Source of the DNA: Deltaproteobacteria bacterium
Lineage (GTDB): Bacteria; Myxococcota_A; Polyangia; DRWM01; JAAZOP01
DNA length: 47,331 nucleotides
Assembly (NCBI GenBank): GCA_016218765.1
Contig: JACRCZ010000148.1
Span: forward strand, 1 to 47,331
Direction: 5' to 3'
Below the pieces are notes generated by a model. It was not told the origin of the DNA. It did not search any database and saw nothing but the letters and a program-made list of their open reading frames with translations. This document shows, in pieces, positions 26,201-34,010 of the stretch. Within the stretch, counting starts at the first letter, position 1. Every line of letters starts with the position of its first letter. The position numbers and the translations under genes were made by a program.

Positions 26201-27451
26201 CCAGTCGCCATCGACGCCGCCGACGGTGCGGCAGGCGCCCATGCCGTCGTCGTAGGTCACGCCGTCGCAGGCGCACTCCGCCGTTCCAGTGTCGTCGCGG
26301 CAGACCCGGTGCTCCGCCGGGTCGCAGCCGAGCGACGCCGTCGCGCAATCGGGCTCGCACGTCCCGTCGTTGTCGTTGTCCTGCTCGCCCGCGGCGCAGA
26401 CGCAGCGCGCCGTGCCGGCGGTGTCGTTGCAGGCCAGCGCGCAGGAGAGGCCGGACGTCGCGCAGCCGGGCCGGCAGGCCCCGTCGCCGTCGTTGTCCTG
26501 GTACCCTGCCGCGCAGGCCAGGCAGTCCGTTCCGGCGCTCGCCGGGTCGTCCGCGTATCCGAAGCGGCAGCGGCAGCCCGCCGTCCCGGAGGAGTCGTCG
26601 CACACGCCGTTCGGCGCCGGGCAGACCAGCGGCGAGGTCCCGGCGGAGGTCGCCGTCGAGCAGCTCTCGGCGCAGGTCCCGTCGCCGTCGTTGTCCTGGT
26701 ACCCGCGCGCGCAGACGCACGCCAGCGCTCCCGAGGCGTGGCTGCAGACCTCGTTGTCGCCGCAGGAAAACGTGCCGGCCGAGACGTAGCAGGTCGGCGA
26801 GCAGACCCCGTCGCCGTCGTTGTCCTGGTAGTACGCGCTCTCGCAGACGCCGCAGTCCGAGCGGTCGTAGCCATCCTCGCAGACGCAATGCGGCACGCCG
26901 CCGGCGTCGTCGCAAACCCCGTTCTCGTGGCAGTCCAACCCGGCCGTCGCGCACTCCGGAAGACACACGTCGTCCCCGTCGCGGTCCTGGTAGCCGTCGT
27001 CGCAGACGCACGCGGCCGTCCCGTTCGAGTCGTTGCAGGTGCCGTGGCCGCCGCAGCCCAGCGCCGCGGTCGTGCAGTCCGGCGTGCAGGAGCCGTCGTC
27101 GTCGTTGTCCTGGTAGCCCTCGTCGCAGACGCATTCGGCCGTGCCGGAGGAATCGTCGCAGGTCTGGTGCTCGGACGGACAGAGCCGCGTCGACGCGCAG
27201 TCCTCCGTGCAGGTCCCGTCGTCGTCGTGGTCCTGGTAGCCCGCCGCGCACTCGGCGCAGTCGTCGCCGTCGTACGCGGTGTCGCATGCGCAGGTCGCGA
27301 CGCCCGCGACGACGTCGCACGTGCCGTTGCCCGAGCAATCCACGCCGGCGCACGGGTCCGTGGTGCCGCCGTCGTCGCACGCGGATGCCGCGAGCAGGAG
27401 AACCGCCGCCGTGGTGAACGCCCGAACCAAGCTCCGACACGCCTGCCGCAT
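23204..27451 (-). CDS. large secreted clostripain-family (C11) protein with EGF-like/calcium-type repeats
   Basis: A 1415-residue lipoprotein candidate. ATG 27451 has GGAGGGAGG about six bases upstream. The signal ends near AASAC (Cys25). Residues about 30-400 contain eight to nine Cys-rich EGF-like units; seven carry a YQDNDGDG-type Asp-rich turn (variants YQDHDDDG, YQDRDGDD, EQDNDNDG) suited to calcium binding. Two PPC-like beta domains and further EGF-like units follow to about 840. A peptidase C11 domain begins at WTILWYLAMDNN (about 846), with catalytic His in LADHGG (about 943) and Cys in IYDACLMS (about 1006). The end (about 1280-1415) is a beta-rich domain. It is probably a surface or secreted cysteine protease with Arg/Lys specificity as in clostripain, but specificity is inference. 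Confidence 0.8.
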   Translation of the reverse strand: MRQACRSLVRAFTTAAVLLLAASACDDGGTTDPCAGVDCSGNGTCDVVAGVATCACDTAYDGDDCAECAAGYQDHDDDGTCTEDCASTRLCPSEHQTCDDSSGTAECVCDEGYQDNDDDGSCTPDCTTAALGCGGHGTCNDSNGTAACVCDDGYQDRDGDDVCLPECATAGLDCHENGVCDDAGGVPHCVCEDGYDRSDCGVCESAYYQDNDGDGVCSPTCYVSAGTFSCGDNEVCSHASGALACVCARGYQDNDGDGTCAESCSTATSAGTSPLVCPAPNGVCDDSSGTAGCRCRFGYADDPASAGTDCLACAAGYQDNDGDGACRPGCATSGLSCALACNDTAGTARCVCAAGEQDNDNDGTCEPDCATASLGCDPAEHRVCRDDTGTAECACDGVTYDDGMGACRTVGGVDGDWCTAEIDLDLTVPTFYADMSGARADHSFGCDEMGFTFLDMIYRVHIAAGETLRLRFTVERVDTDGASFTPAVAILSGTGCDSATELACGVGFDPTTFSRSAASAEATLEGGAGGTDYHVVVGMYDRRGRARRAIVRVEHVCGVGGVYSPTVDACVTDPCAPPSPCVEPDRSWCVTDLSGAVPAHECRCDIGFHEDGSGGCAANASTVGEGCDDVTPLAVVAGAERSVTGSTAAAADDGEGSCTGDRPARDRVFGFALDRQVRARLRIDCDEDYDCLLHLRGACDERDSELLCADRGAEGDAEEALVTLAPGDYYLFVDGWNGRDDETLSDGDFTLTYSFHANPCLDEDAACPGDPECTPSADWSGFSCACRGAGEVLHESSCVDDPCDPDPCAEEPRMACVPDYAAGSSECACGGIYVSDGAGGCALEPDAEWTILWYLAMDNNLYYQTAHELEDVAAAALSPDVRVVALVDRLDEPRGYYAEFNGGGFDQVVELGIDPDTGDWTTLRDFGVWAVENYPARHYALVLADHGGAWKSAGAAPGAPPLARGICWDDDSDTPDDGIMITTGDLAAALGGITAAAGRKLDLVIYDACLMSEWETANATEPFADYMIASEDSSYGFMVRDGSWTDWLDVLVAGADTMTPLDVAESFLDNYRATMDGMSDYVTTGAVTDLATVDDLNEAVSGFADALLAHESEGFFDELDAVRRGAQQTAYNELVDLTDFARLVSELGGVPADVVAAADVLHGQLDRSVVHGFANIELAGWTPYYGSVGLQGQNGLSVYLPGRYYAMAPEYTAAGATWSARATWDDFLATFLTGGYARCAGTLPLADHLEDAVGETVAIDQCCGGQVLEQTFRAPGPELHGIRIAVVKTAADGAFHEGFSFSVYRPGHGVVWGPAHWTIARNSGEPQLLCLAGMGLPTEPGEELVIRVAGGDPYPGDAGGFQTPLEWPIEYAASAGSPPPYAAGEARVREGETVDVTVGEYNGDGIEGTFWFEVY

Positions 27452-27586
27452 GTTTGCCTCCCTCCCCCGCGAAGTCGCCGTGGACCCCGGCCGGACGCCG
27501 ATCCCTTCGTGCTGTGCGGATGCCTTAGTAGGGCGTGCGGCGTCCGTCAAGCAGGGGAGGGGAGCAGGGGAGCGGAGGGAAAGAGG

Positions 27587-27621
27587 AAACCACAGATGGA
27601 CACGGATGGACACAGATGGGG
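27587..27621 (+). repeat. decamer array, copy A (CACAGATGGA x3)
   Basis: Three contiguous 10-bp units CACAGATGGA, CACGGATGGA and CACAGATGGG follow AAAC and end in GGGGG. Related arrays are at 34902-34936, 34957-34993 and 42776-42812. This one lies about 75 bases upstream of the plus-strand lipoprotein gene and in the upstream region of the C11 gene. Confidence 0.85.
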
Positions 27622-27695
27622 GAGGAGGATCCTGAGCCCGGGTTCCTGCATTTCGCTCAACCTGCTACCGTCGTGTCCGAAGGACGCGCCCCGTC

Positions 27696-29165
27696 ATGCG
27701 ACACGCACCCCACCGCCCCGCCTCTCCCACCCTTCCCGCACTCCCCGCCCTCCCCGCACTTCTCGCACTTCCCGCACTTCTCGGCTCCCTCGCCTGCTGG
27801 TCGTCCTACCGCGAGGTCGCCGAGCGCGAGCCGCCGATGACGCCGTGGGAGTGCCCGCCGCCGTCCGCAGCGGCGGAGCTGGCCGCGATCGTCGATGGGT
27901 CGGTGATCCTCGTCGCCCGCGACGGGACCGCGCACGAGGAGGCCAACGTCGACCGGCCGCCCGCCGGCTACGGCGGACAGGCCGTCACCGCCGCCGGGCC
28001 CTGGATCGCGGCCCTCGTCTGGTCCGCGCCGGCGTCGCCGGGCGAGGCGAGCGTCGATCTGTTCGTCGCCTGCCGCACCGGTGGCATCGCGTGGCGCACC
28101 CACGAGACGCTTCCGCACGAGTCCTGGGGCAACGAGGCGAGCGTGCGCGGCAACGCCGACGGCCGCTTCGTCTTCAGCTTCCGCTTCGGAGAGAACTCGC
28201 TCGTGGTCGCCGCGTCGCCCGACGGCGTTACCACCGTCCGTGAGCCGTACCTCGTCCGCGGCCGGCCGGCGCACGGCGGCGGAACGTTGGTCTGGCGCGC
28301 CGACGCGTCGTCGACCGAGGACTACGAGTGGTTCGATGCGATGGCGGGCGCCTTCCGGCCGACGCGCTACGCCGACGGCGGCGCCGGGAGCCGCCTTGCG
28401 CTGGCCGAGACGCTCGCGTACGGCCTGCGCGGCGGACGCGAGCTGCGGGTCGAGACCGTCGACGACGCCTGGACGATCCCCGTCACCTGGCCGCCGGGCG
28501 GCGTCGAGTACCTTCCGCTCGAGCGGAACGACGGCGAGCGCTGGATCCTGATCGAGGAACGCGACTGGGCCACGGGCGGATTGTCCGCCTGCTCGACGGT
28601 CGACGTCGTCGGGCGCACGGCGCAGCGCTTCCCCGTCGTTCCGCCGCCCGGCCTGCGGGCGTGGTCCGATCCGCGCGACTCCACGCCGGGCATGTGGATC
28701 GCGCAGGACGGATCGGTCTTCGAGGTCTATCGTGACGACCGCCAGGCATCGCTGATGCGCACGCGCGACGGCTCGTCCTGGGAACGCGTGGGGCACCCGA
28801 TGACCGGTGTCGACAGGTGGTACGCGGCCGAAGGCGCGGGCACTTTCCTCTTCCTTGGGCTTGTGTCCGGCGCGGGCGGCGTCGATTGGGGACCCGGAGC
28901 GGACGCCGACGCGCTGTCCGGCCGCAGCGCGCAGCTCGTCGCCCCGGGGCGGATCACCGTGCTCCCGGTCACGGCGGGGCACGTGCGGCTCGCCCACGAC
29001 GGCCGCGCGGCCGCGGGATGGGTTGACCGTCGCCTCGTGCGCTTCGACGCCGCCACGGGCGAGACCACGGAAACCGGCGCCACCTACGTCGACGACGTCG
29101 CCGGCTGGCGTACCGACACCACGTTTGCCGGCGGCGAAGACCGGCAGACCTGGGCGCCGTGGTAG
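27696..29165 (+). CDS. lipoprotein of unknown function with repeat-encoded signal peptide
   Basis: A 489-residue lipoprotein. The ATG at 27696 has GAAGGA about ten bases upstream. The signal peptide is a Pro-Ala-Leu repeat (PTLPALPALPALLALPALL) written by a 9-bp tandem array, and ends at SLAC (Cys34). The mature part has repeated beta-like segments with Trp and Asp-rich turns (SVILVARDGTAHEEANVD, AVTAAGPWIAALVWSAP, GGTLVWRADASSTEDYEW, WYAAEGAGTFLFLGLV), compatible with a propeller-like fold, but no family was recognised. It is followed after ten bases by the next lipoprotein gene, so the two are probably an operon. Confidence 0.72.
   Translation: MRHAPHRPASPTLPALPALPALLALPALLGSLACWSSYREVAEREPPMTPWECPPPSAAAELAAIVDGSVILVARDGTAHEEANVDRPPAGYGGQAVTAAGPWIAALVWSAPASPGEASVDLFVACRTGGIAWRTHETLPHESWGNEASVRGNADGRFVFSFRFGENSLVVAASPDGVTTVREPYLVRGRPAHGGGTLVWRADASSTEDYEWFDAMAGAFRPTRYADGGAGSRLALAETLAYGLRGGRELRVETVDDAWTIPVTWPPGGVEYLPLERNDGERWILIEERDWATGGLSACSTVDVVGRTAQRFPVVPPPGLRAWSDPRDSTPGMWIAQDGSVFEVYRDDRQASLMRTRDGSSWERVGHPMTGVDRWYAAEGAGTFLFLGLVSGAGGVDWGPGADADALSGRSAQLVAPGRITVLPVTAGHVRLAHDGRAAAGWVDRRLVRFDAATGETTETGATYVDDVAGWRTDTTFAGGEDRQTWAPW
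27739..27783 (+). repeat. 9-bp tandem array inside a coding region (5 units)
   Basis: Five 9-bp units run GCACTCCCC, GCCCTCCCC, GCACTTCTC, GCACTTCCC, GCACTTCTC. Because the unit is a multiple of three, copy-number change would lengthen or shorten the encoded signal peptide by three residues without a frameshift. The same unit occurs at 31221-31265 outside any gene. Confidence 0.8.
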
Positions 29166-29175
29166 GGAGGGATCC

Positions 29176-31182
29176 ATGGACCTGGACACGACTCGAACGA
29201 TCCGCAGCGTATTCCCGCCGCGGGGCGGCCTCGCCCTCGCCCTCGCCGCCGTGGCCCTGGCCGGTGGAGCGTGCCGGAAGGGCGCGAGGTCGGGCGCGGA
29301 CGGGAGCAGCGGCCCCGGCGGCGTGGAGCCGCCGGTCGTGCTCGCCGACCCCGTCGCCCGCGCCTACTCGGACGACTTCCTGGAGACGGTCAAGGAGGCG
29401 GCGTCGGCGTCCTCGCCGCCTCCCGCCCCGGAACGCCCCGGGAAGCTCGTGGTGACCCTGTCCGGCTGGAGCGAAGAACGCGAATCGCCGTATCAGGTGA
29501 CGCTGGACACGTCACAACAGGTCCTGGGCCTGTCGGTCCCGGAGGACGTCTCCTACGGCGACCGGGCCGGAGCCGTCCCCGTGCCGCTCGCACCGTCGCT
29601 GGCCGGCTCGGGGGCCTCTTCGGCCTTCCGCTCGGCGTCCGCGCTGGCCTTCAAGGCCAAACAGTTCGACGATGGCCTCTATGCCGCGGTCGAGTTGGCC
29701 GTGGACCAGGGCGCCGGGACCTTCGTCTCGCGACGGCAGTTCCTGGCGGACGTCGCGGCGGCCCTGCAGGCGTCCGCCTCCGGCGCGGGCGAGACCGCCG
29801 CGCTGGCGCTGCTGCGCGCCGCGACCGAGCTGGGCGGCCACCCGGTCGACGTCCCGGCCCCGGCGGTCGACGCCGCGGCCACGCTGACGTCCGCCTTCCT
29901 CGCCTCGGCCCTCGAATCCAAGCCCCTGGGCTTCTACACCTGGAGCCGCGAGCTGTCGGCGATCTTCCAGCGGGACCGCCTGCTCCAGCGCGTGCTCGAG
30001 CCCGGCGCGTCCGCGGCCATGGCGCAGGCACTGGCCCGCGGCGCCGACCTTCTCGCGCGCTACAACGCCGAGCTGGGTCTTCCGAGCAGGCTGACCAACG
30101 GGCTCGCGCGCGGAGATCTGGCGACGGCCGCGGCGGCGGCCGCCGCCGGCGGTCCCTCGCCCGCGGAGGAGGAGCTCGCCCTCTTCCCCCCCTCCCGCGC
30201 CTACGAGACCGACCTCATCAAGCGGCTCTACGGCCAGTCGCCCATCCCCGACGACTTCCAGCTGGCCGACGAGCTGGTGCGCGGCATCGCGGACGGCCGG
30301 ATCGATCTCACGCCGCGCACCGACTCCGGCTGGTACGACTACCAGACCTGGGCCCTGGAGCCGCTCGTCGTCCCGGAGCGGATGCCCGAGGCCGCACACC
30401 TGCAGCTCGACGACTCGTACAAGAAGGAGCTGGTGAAGCTCTTCAAGGCCCTCCTCGCCCTCACGCGTGAGACCCACGTCAAGCAGCTCGAAATACCCTC
30501 GGCGGGCGCCGCGGCGCCGCCCCCCGGCCTCGTGCTCCACCTCTCGCCGCGGCTGTCGCAAGAGCCGCTCGCGACGTTCTACCTGCGCCGCGCCCTGGCC
30601 TACCGCTTCGTGCGCGGCGTCCTCGCCGGCGCGTTCGGCGCCGAGGGTCTTGGGGCGATGAAGCGAATCACGGCCGGCGGCCCGATCAACCTTCCGCTGG
30701 ACCGGGAGCTGGCCCTGCTCGAGTCGCTCTTCTACGGCGCGTACGCGAACACGATGCTGGAGCTCGGCGCGGCGCCCGAGGAGCAGCAGGACCTGGGCTG
30801 GGGTCTGGCGGAGAGTTTGGCCGTCTACCGGGCCTGGGATCCCGCCGCGGACCCCGACGTCGGCCGCGACGTCCGCATGATGGTGCCGGTGTTCTTCGAC
30901 GTCGAGCGTCGCAAGACGAAGGTCTGGGCCGTGCTGGGCGTCGACACGCGGCCGCTGCAGGTCTACTTCGCAAAAGCGCCCGTGCTGGAATCGGTCACCG
31001 ACGAGGAGGGCAGCGCGGTCGACCCGACGCAGGTGACGATGGACTACGAGTCCGCCGAATTCACGGTTGCCTACCCCGTGATGGCCGAGCTGTACGTGGA
31101 CCGGATCCTCGACCGCGAGGAGTTCCGCGCCCTCTGCGACCGCTACAAGACCGCGGAGGAGATCCTCGCGCACCTCCAGTGA
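29176..31182 (+). CDS. lipoprotein of unknown function (mostly helical)
   Basis: A 668-residue secreted protein. ATG 29176 has GGGAGG five bases upstream. The signal is long (N-terminal MDLDTTRTIR, hydrophobic 17-31) and ends at GAC (Cys33), a weak lipobox. After a Gly/Ser linker the protein is rich in amphipathic helices with conserved-looking Tyr/Trp/Pro patches, such as SGWYDYQTWALEPLVVPERMPEA, FYLRRALAYRFVRGVLAGAF and YGAYANTMLELGAAPEEQQDLGWGLAESLAVYRAWDP. Its C-terminal quarter (MMVPVFFDVERRKTKVWAVLGVDTRPLQVYF) is beta-like. No catalytic motif was identified. It is translated just downstream of the propeller-like lipoprotein. Confidence 0.7.
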   Translation: MDLDTTRTIRSVFPPRGGLALALAAVALAGGACRKGARSGADGSSGPGGVEPPVVLADPVARAYSDDFLETVKEAASASSPPPAPERPGKLVVTLSGWSEERESPYQVTLDTSQQVLGLSVPEDVSYGDRAGAVPVPLAPSLAGSGASSAFRSASALAFKAKQFDDGLYAAVELAVDQGAGTFVSRRQFLADVAAALQASASGAGETAALALLRAATELGGHPVDVPAPAVDAAATLTSAFLASALESKPLGFYTWSRELSAIFQRDRLLQRVLEPGASAAMAQALARGADLLARYNAELGLPSRLTNGLARGDLATAAAAAAAGGPSPAEEELALFPPSRAYETDLIKRLYGQSPIPDDFQLADELVRGIADGRIDLTPRTDSGWYDYQTWALEPLVVPERMPEAAHLQLDDSYKKELVKLFKALLALTRETHVKQLEIPSAGAAAPPPGLVLHLSPRLSQEPLATFYLRRALAYRFVRGVLAGAFGAEGLGAMKRITAGGPINLPLDRELALLESLFYGAYANTMLELGAAPEEQQDLGWGLAESLAVYRAWDPAADPDVGRDVRMMVPVFFDVERRKTKVWAVLGVDTRPLQVYFAKAPVLESVTDEEGSAVDPTQVTMDYESAEFTVAYPVMAELYVDRILDREEFRALCDRYKTAEEILAHLQ

Positions 31183-31220
31183 CGCCGCTTCCGCTCTCCC
31201 CGCCCCGTCCGCTCCCCCCC

Positions 31221-31265
31221 GCACTCCCCGCACTCCCCGCACTCTCCGCACTCTCCGCACTCCCC
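31221..31265. repeat. 9-bp tandem array, intergenic (5 units)
   Basis: Five units GCACTCCCC, GCACTCCCC, GCACTCTCC, GCACTCTCC, GCACTCCCC occupy nearly all of the short spacer between two convergent stops (31182 and 31268). It is the same repeat unit that encodes part of the signal peptide at 27739-27783. Confidence 0.85.
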
Positions 31266-31267
31266 CC

Positions 31268-31990
31268 TCAAAAATACCGGTACCCCACCCCCACGGAGAT
31301 CAGCGGCAGGAACAGGTACTTCGTGTAGATGTCGTCGAGGTACTGCGCGCTGCGGCGCGTCCATTCCGCCACCGCGGCCGGCTGGGCCGGCTGGAAGCGC
31401 GGCTCGACCGTCGTCGCGGAAGCCACCGTGCCCGCGAAGCCCAGGGCCAGACGCACGGTCAGGTGGTCCTCGATCATCGACCACATGTAGCCGATCTCCG
31501 CGTCGACCATGTGCAGGGTCGACGAGGCGCGGTACGACCCGTTGGCGTCCGGCACCCCCTCGGCGATCTTCTGTCCCAGGACCGCCAGGATCAGCTTCCC
31601 GGCGGCAACCTCGCCGTTCATCGCCACCATGCCGTAGCCCGCCGTGAAGTAGAAACCCCAGTCCGCGGACGGCCGCCAGCCCAGGTGGATGCGCCAGACC
31701 AGCGAGGACGAGACCACGGCCGAGATCAGCGTCGCCGTGTCCTCGCCGTAGCCCTCGAACTCGACGACCACGGAGTTGATGAGATCCACGTACCCGGGCG
31801 GCAGGGAGCCGAGCGACGTGTCCAGGTGCAGGCCGTAGGGCGCCTCGACCCACCACCGCCCTCCCGCCTGCAGCGGCAGGTCCGTCAAGGCCTCCATCCC
31901 GAGCCGCCAATCGGCGGCGCGGGCCGTGGCGGGCGTGGCGACGAGCACGAGGACAGGGATCACGAACCGCGACAACCGCATGGACACCAT
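31268..31990 (-). CDS. outer-membrane beta-barrel-type protein
   Basis: A 240-residue exported protein. The signal peptide MVSMRLSRFVIPVLVLVATP ends with the cleavage-type motif ATARA-A near residue 25. The mature part alternates short amphipathic strands with Gly/Asp turns (WRIHLGWRPSADWGFYFTAGYGMVAM, STLHMVDAEIGYMWSMIEDHLTVRLALGFAGT) and ends in an aromatic strand, VGVGYRYF, whose terminal Phe is the classical signal for BAM-assisted insertion. Strand number suggests a small barrel of about eight strands. ATG 31981 is an alternative start. It follows a CstA-family gene, with 187 bases between. Confidence 0.7.
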   Translation of the reverse strand: MVSMRLSRFVIPVLVLVATPATARAADWRLGMEALTDLPLQAGGRWWVEAPYGLHLDTSLGSLPPGYVDLINSVVVEFEGYGEDTATLISAVVSSSLVWRIHLGWRPSADWGFYFTAGYGMVAMNGEVAAGKLILAVLGQKIAEGVPDANGSYRASSTLHMVDAEIGYMWSMIEDHLTVRLALGFAGTVASATTVEPRFQPAQPAAVAEWTRRSAQYLDDIYTKYLFLPLISVGVGYRYF

Positions 31991-32116
31991 CCGTCCCCAC
32001 GATCCCGTGCCGTCCCCAGAAGTTGCGCGGCAACGTGGCGGCGTTCATTCCCCCTCCTTCGCGGCGCGGAGCGGCGAGCGGGTGTCGAGTCCGCGCCGCA
32101 GGCTTCGTGATGCAGC

Positions 32117-32134
32117 CGGCGCCTTCAGGCGCCG
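32117..32134 (-). terminator. candidate terminator hairpin after the CstA-family gene
   Basis: CGGCGCC and GGCGCCG form a seven-base-pair stem with the loop TTCA, about 40 bases after the CstA-family stop on the minus strand. No T-tract follows, so it may be a Rho-dependent or processing structure rather than a classical terminator. Confidence 0.4.
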
Positions 32135-32176
32135 CTTGGGCCATCGATCCGCCGTCCGTTGCGGCGCGGTCCGACG

Positions 32177-33958
32177 CTAGGCGTCGCCGCCGCGCGAGGG
32201 CGCGGCCGCGGCGGCCGCAGGCGCCGGCTTGCGGCGAAGGACGACGGCCAGGATTGCGACGCCCAGCGAGAGCGCCAGGAGCGTGACGTTGGCGGCGACC
32301 AGCGACCACTGCGACTTCTCGACGTAGCGCGGCAGGAGGAGCAGCAGCGACACGACCGTGGTGATCAGCATCACGACCGCCGGAACGAGCGTGTAGACGG
32401 GGAAGCGCTTGCCGCCCTTGGCCACCAGCCAGGCGGAAGCGGCGATGAGCGACAGCGCCGCCAGGAGCTGGTTGGCGCTGCCGAAGATCGGCCAGATCGC
32501 GTTGAAGGCGTTGGTCCAGGCCAGGAAGAGCATGAACACGACCGACAGCCCGGAGTTGAACCACGGATGCCGCATCAGTGCCGGAACCCGGTCCTTCCCC
32601 AGGATGATCTCCCACAGCTCCTCGAAGAGGTAGCGGTTGAGCCGCACCGCCGCGTCCAGCGTCGTGATCACGAACCCCTCGACCAGCAGGATCCCCGCCA
32701 CCGTCCCGTACGCCGTCGGGATGCCCAATCCCGTCTGGAGCAGGTGCCCCACGGCGAGCGAGAACGCCAGGATCGGGTTCGACTTCACCGCCGGATCCGC
32801 CGGGAAGACGATCGATTTGTAGTCGCCGAAGCCGAGCATCGAGCCGACGGCAACCAGCACGCACAGCGCCAGCAGCGACTCCAGCAACATCGCGTCGTAA
32901 CCGATGCGCTTGACGTACCGCTCCGACGACACCTGCTTGGCCGACGTCCCGGATGCCACCATGCAGTGGAAGCCGGAGATGGCCCCGCAGGCGATGGTGA
33001 TGAAGAGCATCGGCCACATCAGTCCCAGCTTCGCCGTGCCCTCGGCCACGTTCGCCGCCGGCGCCCCGATCTCCGCCCCCTGGATTCCCACGGAGATGAG
33101 TCCGCCGACCAGCAGCGCGATGCCGACGTACAGGATCTGCACGTTGATGAAGTCGCGCGGCTGGAGAATCACCCACACCGGGACCCCCGCGGCGAACAGC
33201 ACGTAGACCGCGAGCACGATCATCCACACCTGCGGGTCGAGGCGGATCGGCAGGAAGAACCCGGCGACCACCGACCCGGCGCAGATCGCCGCGGCCAGCA
33301 GGTACGACGGGACGGTTCCCATCCGCCGCTTGTACATGAGGTACCCCAGCAGCGGAGAGAACATCGTGATGATCACGACCGAGGTCGACGCGATGCCGCC
33401 GATGACCCCGACCGTCTGGCCCTTGGCGTTCGTCGCCGTGCCCAGGAGCGTCTGGTCCGCGCCCAGCCCCAGCTTCTCCAGAGGCCACATCGAGGTGAGC
33501 GAGATCGAAGTCGCGGCCAGGAAGGCCGAAGTCACCAGTACGATCAGGACGAGCGAGAACAGGATGAAGAGCGTGAAGCCCGCGTTCCCCAGCGTCGAAC
33601 GCGCGATCTCCGCCATCGAACGGCCGCCGGAACGAACCGAGACGAACAGGGCCGACAGGTCGTGCGCCGCCCCGAAGAAGATGCCGCCGAGGATGATCCA
33701 GAACCAGCCGGGGGCGTAACCGTACAAGAGCGCCATCGTCGGCCCGAGGATCGGACCCGCCCCGGCGATGGCCGAGAAATGGTGCGCGAAGAGGACGTGC
33801 GGGCGCGTGGGCACGAAGTCACGCCCGTCCTCCTGGACCACCGCCGGCGTCTTGCGCTTGTCGTCCAGCCCCAGCCACCGCGCCAGGAACCCGCCGTAGA
33901 ACCGGCTGGCCACCGCCAGCAGCACCCCCCCGATCAGGAGCGGGACCAGTACGTTCAC
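32177..33958 (-). CDS. cstA: CstA-family carbon starvation / pyruvate or peptide transporter
   Basis: A 593-residue polytopic inner-membrane protein of the CstA family, which takes up pyruvate or peptides in starved cells. Family segments are FYGGFLARWLGLDDKRKTPA near the N-terminus, the signature RPHVLFAHHFSAIAGAGPILGP, GGIFFGAAHDLSALFVSVRSGGRS, and the later ISGFHCMVASGTSAKQ. About 14-16 hydrophobic helices are visible. It is shorter than E. coli CstA (701 residues), as in many delta-proteobacterial members. The start is ATG 33958. No LytS/LytT- or BtsS-like regulator and no YbdD-like small gene was found next to it. Confidence 0.9.
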   Translation of the reverse strand: MNVLVPLLIGGVLLAVASRFYGGFLARWLGLDDKRKTPAVVQEDGRDFVPTRPHVLFAHHFSAIAGAGPILGPTMALLYGYAPGWFWIILGGIFFGAAHDLSALFVSVRSGGRSMAEIARSTLGNAGFTLFILFSLVLIVLVTSAFLAATSISLTSMWPLEKLGLGADQTLLGTATNAKGQTVGVIGGIASTSVVIITMFSPLLGYLMYKRRMGTVPSYLLAAAICAGSVVAGFFLPIRLDPQVWMIVLAVYVLFAAGVPVWVILQPRDFINVQILYVGIALLVGGLISVGIQGAEIGAPAANVAEGTAKLGLMWPMLFITIACGAISGFHCMVASGTSAKQVSSERYVKRIGYDAMLLESLLALCVLVAVGSMLGFGDYKSIVFPADPAVKSNPILAFSLAVGHLLQTGLGIPTAYGTVAGILLVEGFVITTLDAAVRLNRYLFEELWEIILGKDRVPALMRHPWFNSGLSVVFMLFLAWTNAFNAIWPIFGSANQLLAALSLIAASAWLVAKGGKRFPVYTLVPAVVMLITTVVSLLLLLPRYVEKSQWSLVAANVTLLALSLGVAILAVVLRRKPAPAAAAAAPSRGGDA

Positions 33959-34010
33959 GACGGCAGTTTCATGCCGGAAGGGAAGATCGTCAAGCGCTCA
34001 GCGCCACCGC

